NCBI RefSeq assembly: GCF_000769075.1
Contig: NZ_JRFC01000003.1
Location: 1-64,000, forward strand
DNA length: 64,000 nt
From: Porphyromonas sp. COT-290 OH3588
Lineage (GTDB): Bacteria; Bacteroidota; Bacteroidia; Bacteroidales; Porphyromonadaceae
Direction: 5' to 3'
Each line of letters opens with the position of its first letter. Position 1 is the stretch's first letter. Under the pieces are notes generated by a model that saw nothing but the letters and a program-made list of their open reading frames with translations, ran no database searches and was not told the origin of the DNA. The position numbers were made by a program, and so were the translations under genes. Positions 38,229 through 47,148 of the stretch are shown here, in pieces.

Positions 38229-39368
38229 ATGAAACGATATAATGTAGCAATCAAAAGCCTCATGAGCCTTGCCCTAGTGGCGGCTCTAGGCTCTTGCGAC
38301 AAGAACGAAGAGCGCATCCTAGTCTCTGCTCAGCAGGCTAGCGTGCTCAAGCTAAGCACTGCCGAAGTTGCGATCGACAAGAGTACGCTCGACGAGACAG
38401 CCCTCACACTCGAGTGGACGGCCACTCGCTTCAGCTACGACAAGGTTGTAGCCAACTACGAGCTACTCATCACGAAACCAACACAAAAAGCAGAGGCTAA
38501 AGATACCCTAGCTATCGAGCTTGGGCCAAATATACTGATGCGCAAGTACACCCACCTAGAGCTGAACCAAATCCTCACGGGCAAGCTCAAGCTAGCCACT
38601 GGAGTAGCCGAAGAGTTGAACCTGCAGATCAGAGCTATTCCCTACACGACTGCAACAACGAGAGTGCCTCAGTCTGTAGCAGCTATCTCGTCTGCCGTGA
38701 AACTCAAGGTAACGCCTGCTGACATCCGTACTAAGTCGCTCGACTACTTCTTCGTCGGCAGTATGTTTGGCGACGAACATAAGTGGCAAAAAGATTATGC
38801 AGGCTTCCCATTCTTCCTAGACGCTCCCGATGGCAAGGCCTACACCTATACAGGTAAGTTCGCCGCAGGCGCTGAGTTCAAGATTGACCACGAGCTTAAC
38901 CTCGGTGTTTGGGACAAGGCTCTCGGCACACCTGCTGCGGGCAAGCTAGAGCTCGGCAAGGGGGACAACATCAAGGACGCTACCGCAGGTGGCTACTTCA
39001 CGGTGAGCTTCGACCCAGAGGCACTTACCTATTCGGTAGAGCCTTTCGCAGGTGCAGAAGGAGCTATGGTCTACAAGAGCATGGGGCTGATTGGCTCCTC
39101 TGTAGGAGGCTGGGATAATGATGTTGATCTGAATCAAGCCAGCTACGATCCTCATATCTGGAAGGCCGAACGCATCGAGATCGCAACTGGAGAGCTGAAA
39201 ATCCGTGCCAATGACGCTTGGGATAAGAGTTGGGGCGGTACAGGTTTCCCTGTAGCTAAGTCCGACAGTGGCGACAACATCAAGATCTCGGCCGAAATGG
39301 CTGGTGCATACTTCGTAGTCTTCAACGACCTAACGGGGCACTACCACTTCCGCAAGTTGGCTAAGTAA
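38229..39368 (+). CDS. susE: SusE-type surface starch-binding lipoprotein
   Basis: 379 residues; lipoprotein signal ending LGSC (Cys about 23). An N-terminal Ig-like domain (about 35-155, TLEWTATRFSYDKVVANYELL) matches the SusE N-domain. Two starch-binding modules follow (about 175-270 and 280-378), each with Trp/Lys-rich segments such as WQKDYAGFPFF and WDKSWGGTGFPV. Length is close to known SusE. It would bind starch chains at the cell surface. It ends the locus, before a very strong hairpin. No SusF, SusG or SusA homologue is present here. Confidence 0.85.
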   Translation: MKRYNVAIKSLMSLALVAALGSCDKNEERILVSAQQASVLKLSTAEVAIDKSTLDETALTLEWTATRFSYDKVVANYELLITKPTQKAEAKDTLAIELGPNILMRKYTHLELNQILTGKLKLATGVAEELNLQIRAIPYTTATTRVPQSVAAISSAVKLKVTPADIRTKSLDYFFVGSMFGDEHKWQKDYAGFPFFLDAPDGKAYTYTGKFAAGAEFKIDHELNLGVWDKALGTPAAGKLELGKGDNIKDATAGGYFTVSFDPEALTYSVEPFAGAEGAMVYKSMGLIGSSVGGWDNDVDLNQASYDPHIWKAERIEIATGELKIRANDAWDKSWGGTGFPVAKSDSGDNIKISAEMAGAYFVVFNDLTGHYHFRKLAK

Positions 39369-39379
39369 GCCATATAATC

Positions 39380-39434
39380 TCCTAAGATAAGTAGGGTGTG
39401 CCGAAAAAATCGGCACACCCTACTTATCTTAGGA
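39380..39434. terminator. bidirectional terminator with a perfect 25-bp stem
   Basis: The left arm (39380-39404) and right arm (39410-39434) are exact reverse complements with a 5-nt A loop; the core is GGGTGTGCCGA. It lies between the convergent susE and the 42096 lipoprotein gene. Confidence 0.85.
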
Positions 39435-39474
39435 CTACGCTTACCCTATATTAGGGCGAAGTGCTGGAGAATTT

Positions 39475-42096
39475 CTAGCGATGCACTGGTCGCGAGTTTT
39501 TGTACAAATCAGGCCTACCTAGAGGCGTCCTCTTCTTTGTGAAATTGCTACCGCGATCTAGCTTGAGCCTCTTGCCTCCAGTAAGCATCGCTCCATCGAG
39601 TGAAGCTAGCCATCTATACCCTAACGTCTGCTTATTGATCGGCAAACTATTATCTGTAGCTGTGTGACTAGCCGGATTTATGGTAACCACCCAGTCGTCT
39701 GACCAGTCAGAGGTTACCTTGACAGTCCGATAAGGAGGCATGAAGGGGAAAATGACTCCATCTTTACGATTCTGAGTATAGTAGTCAACGCTATTCGTCT
39801 TCACAAGCTCAGACCTATAATCATTGAACGTACCTGAGAACCCTAAGTTACTCATACCAATAGGTGCGGTCGTGTCTATAACCTTCCTTCGACCATCAAT
39901 AATTTTAACTAGGGCTAAGCCATCTCTGACACCTCCATTATTCTGGCTATTGATATTCAAAACCTCAGTATTACAGCCGATGAAGTATCTGAAACGCTTC
40001 TCCGCTTCGTACCAAACATTTTTGCGAGGAACATCGGGGAAGAATTGAGCCCACCAAGACTGTGTCGTCGCATCAACCTGCGTATAGCCGGGAGCCCCAA
40101 GCAACACAATCTGACCCGCCTCAAGACGCTTCTTATTATCTACTAGGAACTGATTAAAAGGTCGTCTAAAATCCCCAGTAAAGGACCACGTGTAGTTTGC
40201 TTCTTGCTGAGATGTACCCTCTCCTTCTACATGGACTAGCCCATCTTTATCTGTATACTCTCTAACCATCTTACTCTTATCCAAGCTGCTGAGATAGTAG
40301 AGCTGTGCGGTATTAAGGTCATCTGTGCCAGTACCACCCGATGTCCTATACTGCATCTTTGTTCCATCAGACACTAGACGTACCAGAGCATAGTCATCAA
40401 GATTGATAGGTAGCCTAGAGGGATTCTGCAACTCAACAACAGAGAAGTTGCGACTTCCCTCTTTTCTATACACAAGCTCCGTGATCATGAGATCAGCACT
40501 GATGGTGGCATATAGACGAGGCGTTTTACCCACTTGATTCTTGAAGTCAGCATTGGTTTGATGCACCACGACCATTGGCTGAGTACGGAAAGAACTCTGT
40601 TTGAGGAATTGTAAGTACATATCTGGCTTATCAGATGGTTTAAGGGTCCAGACAGTCGCCGGGAAATACTCTTGCTCTGAATGAGCAGAGTGAGCATCGA
40701 TCCACAAGTAAGTGAAGGGCTTCTGTGGGGTCTGTTTCTTAGGCATAGCCCACTGCACATGATAAACTACATCGGAATAGTTACCGGGGGGCTTATCCCC
40801 TAGAGTTGGCCTAGGAGTAGTAAGACCGATCTTCATCCCCGACAACTTCGTGCCATACAATGAGGTTGGGTGTGAAGCCTCAAAGAGAGCCATAGCAACA
40901 TCAGCCTCTGCCATTGTTTCGGGCATTTCTATACCGCCAGACTGTGTGATAGCAAATCGGTCCGAAACCATAGGCATATCCCAAGGGTAACCGAAGTTGT
41001 AGTCAGCCACAGATGCCTTATACATCTTTAGCCTCTGAGCCTCTTTCAGCTTCGACTTAATGGGTTCCCAAGCAGGGATACCATAGCCATTACCACCATT
41101 ACTCTTTTCAAATGCCGCCTTCAAGCTCTCTGTATCTAGCTTATATTGGCCTTGAAAGTCGAGAGTATTGGATACGACCTCTGCTCTACGCATATCAATA
41201 CCCTCATAGACATTGGCAGTAATCTGATAGTTGAGCAGTAGCCCCTGAGGTTTGATCCTGAAAGTGGTATTCTGTGCCAAGCGTACCAATACATTTGGCC
41301 TATCTGTGATAACCTCGCTATCGGCCGAGGTCGCTCCCGTCTTGATCTCTAGACGCTTCCAATCCGAGATTAGAGGGATTTCTTGAGGTCCTGACGAATA
41401 TGAATAGCCATTGAACCCAGGCCATTTAGCATCTGGCGCAACACGGCGAGCTTCTGCTGCACCCGTCCCAGCTGTTTGATTATTACCGACAAACAAAACG
41501 ACATCTCGGTCAAGACTATTATCATTTAGGCTATTCCTATCGCTAGGTCTCTCTCCAAAGAGTGCAATTTCTTGACCTGATTGAGTAGCAGTAATATCAG
41601 CCTCTGCATCTAGGATAAACATCGCATGCCACGTCTCGTCACTCTCGAAGGTAAATAGGCTTTTATTTTTCTTAGGATCTTCCTTTTTCAGCCAGAAGCG
41701 TACCTTCCCTGAAAGGCCTTTCGGGGCAACAGATATGAACTGAGCCTTACCTCTATTACGAATAAAGTTAACCTTGCCGCCTTTCTCTCGCCTTAGAATT
41801 ACGTCCACCTCTATTTCTTGCCCCTCGACGAATTTAAGACGAGGGTAGCTTAACTTGGCCTTATCATCTGAAACTGATCGATCAAACTCTATCTCGAAGC
41901 TTCTAAGCTCATCCTCTTCGGAGATCAACACGTCGCTCTCAAAAAAAGGGACATAATTTTTCTCGAGAGATGTGCCCTCTCCGGGCTTGGGTTTGGAGAG
42001 GGCATCGTCCTCCTGCTGGAACTTGTCTTGGCAAGCCACAAGGCTTACCCCCAGCAGGCATACGCTCACAAGCCATATAAATCTCATTTTCATCAT
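39475..42096 (-). CDS. large lipoprotein with a lamin-tail-like segment, function unknown
   Basis: 873 residues. The lipoprotein signal is MMKMRFIWLVSVCLLGVSL ending in VAC (Cys about 22). An acidic/Pro linker (SKPKPGEGT) is followed by beta-rich regions. Near 540-590, LMITELVYRKEGSRNFSVVE and LQNPSRLPINLDDYALVRL have the look of a lamin-tail domain (ITEIxY...xxELxNxS...DLxxYxL). The C-terminus is basic. I know no function; surface display or binding is a guess. Two tiny ORFs sit immediately upstream on the same strand, the nearer ending 24 nt before this start, so the three probably form a unit. It ends at the 25-bp hairpin shared with susE. Confidence 0.75.
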   Translation of the reverse strand: MMKMRFIWLVSVCLLGVSLVACQDKFQQEDDALSKPKPGEGTSLEKNYVPFFESDVLISEEDELRSFEIEFDRSVSDDKAKLSYPRLKFVEGQEIEVDVILRREKGGKVNFIRNRGKAQFISVAPKGLSGKVRFWLKKEDPKKNKSLFTFESDETWHAMFILDAEADITATQSGQEIALFGERPSDRNSLNDNSLDRDVVLFVGNNQTAGTGAAEARRVAPDAKWPGFNGYSYSSGPQEIPLISDWKRLEIKTGATSADSEVITDRPNVLVRLAQNTTFRIKPQGLLLNYQITANVYEGIDMRRAEVVSNTLDFQGQYKLDTESLKAAFEKSNGGNGYGIPAWEPIKSKLKEAQRLKMYKASVADYNFGYPWDMPMVSDRFAITQSGGIEMPETMAEADVAMALFEASHPTSLYGTKLSGMKIGLTTPRPTLGDKPPGNYSDVVYHVQWAMPKKQTPQKPFTYLWIDAHSAHSEQEYFPATVWTLKPSDKPDMYLQFLKQSSFRTQPMVVVHQTNADFKNQVGKTPRLYATISADLMITELVYRKEGSRNFSVVELQNPSRLPINLDDYALVRLVSDGTKMQYRTSGGTGTDDLNTAQLYYLSSLDKSKMVREYTDKDGLVHVEGEGTSQQEANYTWSFTGDFRRPFNQFLVDNKKRLEAGQIVLLGAPGYTQVDATTQSWWAQFFPDVPRKNVWYEAEKRFRYFIGCNTEVLNINSQNNGGVRDGLALVKIIDGRRKVIDTTAPIGMSNLGFSGTFNDYRSELVKTNSVDYYTQNRKDGVIFPFMPPYRTVKVTSDWSDDWVVTINPASHTATDNSLPINKQTLGYRWLASLDGAMLTGGKRLKLDRGSNFTKKRTPLGRPDLYKNSRPVHR

Positions 42097-42120
42097 ACTT
42101 TCTTTACCTTTTCATTTAAC

Positions 42121-42300
42121 CTAGTAGAATTCATCTCCATCGTCATAGTTGCCGACCTCTCCCTCTAGATTGAGTAGAGATTCCGACGTCGTTGTAAGCA
42201 AGCTAAGAGGTGTGTGAAGGCTATGAAGCTCAACCTCTGGGCTACAATACCGCAATTTGCCTTCTAACAAAGGGATACTGATTGTTTTAAGTTTTGACAT
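42121..42300 (-). CDS. small acidic-tailed protein (59 aa), unknown
   Basis: A 59-codon frame from ATG (complement of 42298-42300) to TAG (42121-42123). It starts MSKLKTISIPLLEGKLRY and ends with an acidic tail (EGEVGNYDDGDEFY). This resembles the short, unannotated proteins with acidic C-termini that often precede surface lipoprotein genes in Bacteroidales. It ends 24 nt before the large lipoprotein gene. There is no signal peptide. Function is unknown; a precursor peptide or chaperone-like partner is possible. Confidence 0.55.
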   Translation of the reverse strand: MSKLKTISIPLLEGKLRYCSPEVELHSLHTPLSLLTTTSESLLNLEGEVGNYDDGDEFY

Positions 42301-42443
42301 ATTGTTTCGTTGATTAAGAGGGGAATTAAAAGTGCTAGCACAGCATCTGTTTCGATGCTACCACTAAGGATGCTCAAGCCAGTAGCTGCAACACCCAAGA
42401 AAGCCATTAAGGGCATGACAGCCTTGCCCACATAGCCTAGCAT
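42264..42443 (-). CDS. small hydrophobic protein (59 aa), unknown
   Basis: A 59-codon frame from ATG (complement of 42441-42443) to TAG (42264-42266), with an in-frame TGA four codons upstream. The first 45 residues form two hydrophobic segments (MPLMAFLGVAATGLSIL and AVLALLIPLLI) separated by SGSIETD, like a membrane hairpin. Its last 12 codons overlap the next small ORF in another frame, so its end may be fortuitous. A TATATTTG -7 box lies about 135 nt upstream. Confidence 0.38.
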   Translation of the reverse strand: MLGYVGKAVMPLMAFLGVAATGLSILSGSIETDAVLALLIPLLINETICQNLKQSVSLC

Positions 42444-42576
42444 TTGATGAATTCAAAAATCTTCATCCGTCAAACCAAGAAAGAGGGAGGGAACCCAACT
42501 CTCTCACTAAAGTAATCGCCAATCTGTTCTCTTCTCAGATTGCGGCAGGTCTTTTCCTGCACATATCATTCTGACA

Positions 42577-42584
42577 CAAATATA
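42577..42584 (-). promoter_or_regulatory. -7 box upstream of the small ORFs and lipoprotein
   Basis: TATATTTG on the minus strand matches TAnnTTTG; no -33 TTG at the usual distance. From 42585 to 42924 I see no gene (the plus-strand frame 42624-42875 looks fortuitous). Confidence 0.4.
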
Positions 42585-42924
42585 TGAATTATTCCCGAGA
42601 AAATCTCTTGATCAAGCACTCCTTTGTGTAAAACAAGCCCCACGCATCTACAACGAGGTGCATCTACATCATGTTCTAGGGACGAAGACGCCTATACAGA
42701 TCATCGCACCAGAGTCAGAAAATCCGTTACTGGCAAGGAGCAAACATTAGCCAGAGATTCCCACCGAGCTACATCGAAGAATGAATATCAGACAAAGCTC
42801 TGGTCGTGTCAACCGAAATTAGACCTAAGGGTAAGGGGAGTCAACCTAATCTATAATTATAGAAAGAACCAGTAAACCAATTGTAGAGCTATCCCGACCA
42901 CTATCAACTTTTTCAGCACACGTC

Positions 42925-43272
42925 TTTTTAGTTAATTATTGCAAAAGGATCTCTAAGATTTTTCAGGGGGACGAGGGGAGTTTCATCGAGATGAATGGGG
43001 ATATGGCCGAAAATTGATGGGCAGTTTTTTTCGGATTGGAGGACTAATCTGATACGATGTGTCCACCAATCTCGGGAGATTGGTGGGAAGAAAATCTCAA
43101 AAGTGTGCCACAGACGCATGGAGCTTCCGCTAATTGCAATTCAAACATATTGTGTGTTAGCATTTTAACGAAAAACCACTTGAGCTGGTTATTTTCACTC
43201 GGCTGGGGCTAAGTGCCGAAACAAGGTCGGACGCCATCTAGGACCTCCCAGAGGGCAAATACGAGGTCTACC
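42925..43272 (+). repeat. 348-bp intergenic element, copy 5
   Basis: 348 bp and the clearest copy. Landmarks by offset: TTTTTAGTTAATT at 0; AATTGATGGGCAG near 87; CGGATTGGAGGACTAATC at 107; GATGTGTCCACCAATCT near 130-147; AGATTGGTGGGAAGAAAATC at 152; ATTTTCACTCGGCTGGGGCT near 267; CATCTAGGACCTCCCAGAG near 310; GGCAAATACGAGGTCTACC at 329. CCACCAATCT and AGATTGGTGG form a perfect 10-bp hairpin with loop CGGG (43063-43086). It points to the EEP gene at 43444. Confidence 0.85.
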
Positions 43273-43443
43273 CTTTTTACGCCTCGTCCATAAGGCTTTT
43301 CCCTACAACATTCTGAAAACTGGTCTAAAATCTAAATTGAACAGCAGTTTAGCTAGGCAAAGATTTTATGAGGCCAATAGGCCAATAGTTATCATAAATC
43401 GTATAACTTTGAAGAGTTCTATTTACATAACTCACAATAGCAA

Positions 43444-44547
43444 ATGAATCCCCGAATCCACCTCTATTGGCAATGCTCTAGGCCTATCGATGTGGTGGCG
43501 ACTATACTTCTACCGATTATTATGTCCTCCCTACCCCTTACACAAGCGACGGCACAGCCACTGAGCTACACGTTGATGAGCTACAATGTGGAGAACCTTT
43601 TCGACATCGTAGACGACCCGACTACCGAGGACGAAGATTTCTTGCCAGAGGGTGCCAACCTATGGAGCCACAAGCGCTATCGGCGCAAGCTGGAGCGTAT
43701 CGCCCAAGTGGTGAGCCGTGCTGGTGGCTTATCTTGGCCTGCTTTCGTAGGTCTAGTTGAGGTAGAGAATGGCGATACGCTCAGCGATCTACTCAGGCTA
43801 ACCCCTCTGCGCAAAGCGGGCTATGTCTATAGCATCACACAGAGCGCAGACCCTAGAGGGATAGACGTAGCTCTACTATATCGCAAGGAGCTATTTGAAC
43901 CAACCGACTTTAGGGAATATCCAATCTACTTCGACGGGTTTCCTAACAAGACCACCCGAAATCTGCTGCAAGTATCTGGCCTCTTTAGAGGCAAATACCT
44001 ACTCAATCTCCTCGTCTGCCACTTCCCCTCTCGCCGAGAAGGCGTACGCCAGAGCGAAGGGTTTAGGCGTAGTGTAGCACGCAAGCTCAGAGAGATCTGC
44101 GATAGCCTGCACCACGCCCAGCAAGGGCAAGGGCATTTCGTGATCATGGGGGACTTCAACGGCTCTCCCGAAGAGCCTGCCACACGAAGCGACCTAGGCG
44201 CACAGCTCTCTATGCCGAGAGAGGGGCTAGAGCAGAGTAGCGATACCCTGCGCCTGTACAATGCTTTCGCCCGCTTGCCAAGCCTAGAGGCTCCTGCGGG
44301 GAGCTACTGCTTCAGGGGTGTCTGGGAGCAGCTGGACCAAATCATCATCTCCGAGAGCCTGCTCCAGAGCAAGGCACAGCTGCGCTACCACCACGGCTCT
44401 GCTCGCAACTATTGCCCCTCTTACCTCGGGCACGAACCTCGCCAAGGAGGCCACTTAGTGCCTTGGCGTACCTACGCTGGGCCACACTACCAAGGCGGAT
44501 ATAGCGACCACTTCCCCGTACTCATCGAGCTACTTGTGGAGGAATAA
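43444..44547 (+). CDS. secreted endonuclease/exonuclease/phosphatase family protein
   Basis: 367 residues. The signal peptide (hydrophobic VVATILLPIIMSSLPL) has a likely cut after ATAQ. The EEP domain shows SYNVENLFD, VGLVEVEN (metal-binding Glu), the signature MGDFNGSPEEP, LDQIIIS and the final YSDHFPVLIEL. It is secreted or periplasmic and could hydrolyse DNA, nucleotides or other phosphodiesters. A TAACTTTG -7 box lies at 43404-43411. It is followed by a 5'-nucleotidase-like lipoprotein with its own -7 box, which suggests a phosphate or nucleoside scavenging role. Confidence 0.85.
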   Translation: MNPRIHLYWQCSRPIDVVATILLPIIMSSLPLTQATAQPLSYTLMSYNVENLFDIVDDPTTEDEDFLPEGANLWSHKRYRRKLERIAQVVSRAGGLSWPAFVGLVEVENGDTLSDLLRLTPLRKAGYVYSITQSADPRGIDVALLYRKELFEPTDFREYPIYFDGFPNKTTRNLLQVSGLFRGKYLLNLLVCHFPSRREGVRQSEGFRRSVARKLREICDSLHHAQQGQGHFVIMGDFNGSPEEPATRSDLGAQLSMPREGLEQSSDTLRLYNAFARLPSLEAPAGSYCFRGVWEQLDQIIISESLLQSKAQLRYHHGSARNYCPSYLGHEPRQGGHLVPWRTYAGPHYQGGYSDHFPVLIELLVEE

Positions 44548-44560
44548 GCGGTCTTATCTT

Positions 44561-44568
44561 TACCTTTG
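44561..44568 (+). promoter_or_regulatory. -7 box of the nucleotidase gene
   Basis: TACCTTTG, matching TAnnTTTG, 44 nt upstream of the ATG. The nearest TTG upstream is 24 nt away, slightly long. Confidence 0.5.
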
Positions 44569-44612
44569 TCGTACAATCAGTTGAGATATTCATCAATTAT
44601 AGTACGACAAAT

Positions 44613-46343
44613 ATGACTCGTAAATCTCTTTTGCTCCTAGGCTACACTCTAGTACTGGGGCTAGTACTGTCGGCCTGCTCGGGCGGCAAAACTACCACTA
44701 CTCTACGCCTGATACACACCACAGACGTACATGGCAATCTATTCCCCGAGGACCACATCAACCAGCGTGCAGGCACGGGTAGCATGGCACGCCTAGCCGA
44801 GATGATGCGGCAGGTACGCGAGCAAGAGCCCAACGTCCTGCTACTTGACGGGGGCGACTTCTTGCAGGGCGAGCCAATCACCTATTTCTCCAACTACATC
44901 GACACACTCAGCCCCAATGCTGTCAGCTCGGCGATGAACTACCTCAAGTACGACGCTGCCGTCATCGGCAATCACGACATCGAGCCGGGGCATAGCGTGT
45001 ACGACAAGTTCGTCCGTGAGGCCAAATTCCCCGTGCTAGGAGCTAATGCCCTCGTAGAGGGAAGCGACAAAAGCTACTTCGAGCCCTACAAGGTCTTCGA
45101 GCTATCGGGGGTGCGTGTGGCAGTACTGGGGCTAGTAACCCCTGCGATCCCACAGTGGCTACCCAAGCACCTCTATGAGGGCATGGAGTTCCAAGACATC
45201 ATCGAGAGCGCCCAGATCTGGGTGCCACGGATCCTCGAGAAGGAGCAACCCGATCTGATGGTCGCCCTCATACACTCTGGCCTGACCAACGACAATGAGA
45301 GCTATATGGAGAATGCTGGCGAAGCGCTATCGACAGCTGTAGCAGGGATAGACATCATCTTGATGGGTCACGACCATCGCCAGACAAATAAGTGGATCAA
45401 ACGTAGCGAGAGGGACTCGGTACTGCTGATTAACCCCGCCAATCATCTAGACTTCGTGAGCGACCTAAGCATCACTATCACCAAAGACGGCGACAAGACC
45501 GCCAAGCACATTACTGCCACCCTGCACGACCTCAATCAGTATCAGCCCGATGCCGACTTCCTCAAGACATTTGCTCGAGAAGCAGAGGGCGTACAGGGCT
45601 TTCTAGACAAGAGGATCGGATTGATTGATGCTCCCGTAGTAGCCGCTGATGCCCTTTTTGGTCCCTCGACCTATATGAATGTGGTACATCAGATGCAGAT
45701 GTACACAGTAGGGGCCGAGCTATCCTTCGCCGCACCTCTGAGCCTATCTGCCGAGCTGGCAGCAGGAGATGTATATGTACGTGATCTATTTAAGTTCTGC
45801 CCTTTCTCCAATCATCTCTATGTCATGGAGCTGACTGGTGCCGAGATCAAGGGCTATCTGGAGCACTCGTATGCTGGATGGACAGAGCAGATGACGAGCC
45901 GCGAGGGGCATCTAATCAAGTTCCGCCCCGATGCGCAGCCTACCGATCGCTACAAGACGCTCGTACCTACCTTCAACTATAGCGCAGCTCATGGTATAGA
46001 CTATACGGTAGACGTAACGAAGCCCGCAGGCGAGCGCATCAACATACAGCAGATGTCTAGTGGCGAACCCTTCTCTCTGGACAGACGATATAGAGTGGCC
46101 ATCAATAGCTACCGTGCCGGAGGTGCTGGCGGTATGCTTACTCTAGGCTCGGGCATCGACAAAGCCGACCTCTCGGGGCGTATCGTTGGCTCATCGGAGC
46201 TAGATCAGTTCTTCAGCCTCATGAAGTTCTTCGAGGTCAAGGGCGTTGTTAGCCCTGTCGAGGCTGGCAACTGGAGCTTCCTCCCAGAAGCTTGGGTACA
46301 GGAGGCTGCCGAGCGAGATAGAGCGTTCCTATTCGCCAAGTAA
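44613..46343 (+). CDS. 5'-nucleotidase/cyclic phosphodiesterase lipoprotein (UshA family)
   Basis: 576 residues; lipoprotein signal with LSAC (Cys about 22). The metallophosphoesterase domain shows HTTDVHGNLFPE (metal-binding Asp/His), LLDGGDFLQGEP, VIGNHDIEPG and MGHDHR. The C-terminal substrate domain (about 330-560) has the YRVAINSYRAGGAGGM stretch typical of 5'-nucleotidases. It would dephosphorylate nucleotides or 2',3'-cyclic nucleotides outside the inner membrane. It lies between an EEP enzyme and an exonuclease-like gene 12 nt downstream. Confidence 0.92.
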   Translation: MTRKSLLLLGYTLVLGLVLSACSGGKTTTTLRLIHTTDVHGNLFPEDHINQRAGTGSMARLAEMMRQVREQEPNVLLLDGGDFLQGEPITYFSNYIDTLSPNAVSSAMNYLKYDAAVIGNHDIEPGHSVYDKFVREAKFPVLGANALVEGSDKSYFEPYKVFELSGVRVAVLGLVTPAIPQWLPKHLYEGMEFQDIIESAQIWVPRILEKEQPDLMVALIHSGLTNDNESYMENAGEALSTAVAGIDIILMGHDHRQTNKWIKRSERDSVLLINPANHLDFVSDLSITITKDGDKTAKHITATLHDLNQYQPDADFLKTFAREAEGVQGFLDKRIGLIDAPVVAADALFGPSTYMNVVHQMQMYTVGAELSFAAPLSLSAELAAGDVYVRDLFKFCPFSNHLYVMELTGAEIKGYLEHSYAGWTEQMTSREGHLIKFRPDAQPTDRYKTLVPTFNYSAAHGIDYTVDVTKPAGERINIQQMSSGEPFSLDRRYRVAINSYRAGGAGGMLTLGSGIDKADLSGRIVGSSELDQFFSLMKFFEVKGVVSPVEAGNWSFLPEAWVQEAAERDRAFLFAK

Positions 46344-46355
46344 GACGATCTATAT

Positions 46356-47117
46356 ATGCCACTACTGCTATTGGCATTGCTCATCACACTAGGTCTGGTA
46401 CTCGTGCTAGGCCTAGTGCTGTGGTACCTCAAGCGCAAGCGGCGTCAGAGGCTCGCAGCAGAGAGCTTCCGCCCTCGGCTACGCCTAAGCATTGAGGAGT
46501 CTGAGCTCTTTGGCCTAGGTGCAGGCAGCCCTAATGCGCCCTATTACCTAGTGCTAGATACCGAGACTTTCGATGCGATAGACCCCGAAATGCCTCAAGA
46601 GGCATGGAGCCCATCGAGGATTGTAGCCCTATCGTGGCAACTGACCGATCGTGCAGGGCAAGCCATCAAGGAGGAGAGCCATACGCTCCGGCAGGCTGGG
46701 ACGATGCAGTCCGAGGCAGTCCGTATCCATGGCATCAGCAACGAGCAGATGCAACAGGGAGAGGCGCCTCTCCCTGTGCTACACAAACTGATGCAGGATC
46801 TCGAGGAAGCCGAAATCGTCGTAGCCCACAATGCATGGTTCCACCTCTCCACACTCACCGCAGAGCTACAAGCCCACGGCTTAGACACATCAACCTTAGA
46901 GGGCAAATCATATATCTGTACTATGGAGTGGGGGCGTGACCTAGGGTGCAAAATCGGTGGCGATGGGCGCAAGCTATACCCTCGGCTAGATGAGCTATTC
47001 GGGTTTCTCTACTTCGGTCGGCTCGCCGTAGCGATCAGCTATCGGAGCAAAACGCTCAGAGATGTGCGCCTCGTGGCGGCATGCCTCAGGAGAATGAGCC
47101 TCCCTGTGGCCGAGTAG
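46356..47117 (+). CDS. membrane-anchored DEDD exonuclease-like protein with altered active site
   Basis: 253 residues. One N-terminal membrane helix (about 3-24) precedes a DnaQ-like fold at about 62-248. The first motif is intact (LVLDTETFD, Asp68/Glu70), and the HGIS segment at 125-128 is normal. In the second motif, AHNAWFHLSTL has His163 where the catalytic Asp of HNAxFD is expected. The third motif keeps an Asp (Asp236 in LRDVRL), but Ser231 occupies the expected His position. Catalysis is doubtful; it may bind nucleic acid or be inactive. Downstream is a palindromic terminator. Confidence 0.75.
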   Translation: MPLLLLALLITLGLVLVLGLVLWYLKRKRRQRLAAESFRPRLRLSIEESELFGLGAGSPNAPYYLVLDTETFDAIDPEMPQEAWSPSRIVALSWQLTDRAGQAIKEESHTLRQAGTMQSEAVRIHGISNEQMQQGEAPLPVLHKLMQDLEEAEIVVAHNAWFHLSTLTAELQAHGLDTSTLEGKSYICTMEWGRDLGCKIGGDGRKLYPRLDELFGFLYFGRLAVAISYRSKTLRDVRLVAACLRRMSLPVAE

Positions 47118-47148
47118 CGCGTCAGACGGTGAGATATAAGCATACAAA

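Noticed and set aside
42624-42875. 83-codon plus-strand frame
   Set aside because: Basic, Ser/Thr-rich composition, no start signals and no recognisable motif.
42928-43119. 63-codon minus-strand frame
   Set aside because: Inside element copy 5; antisense to the element and not conserved in frame.
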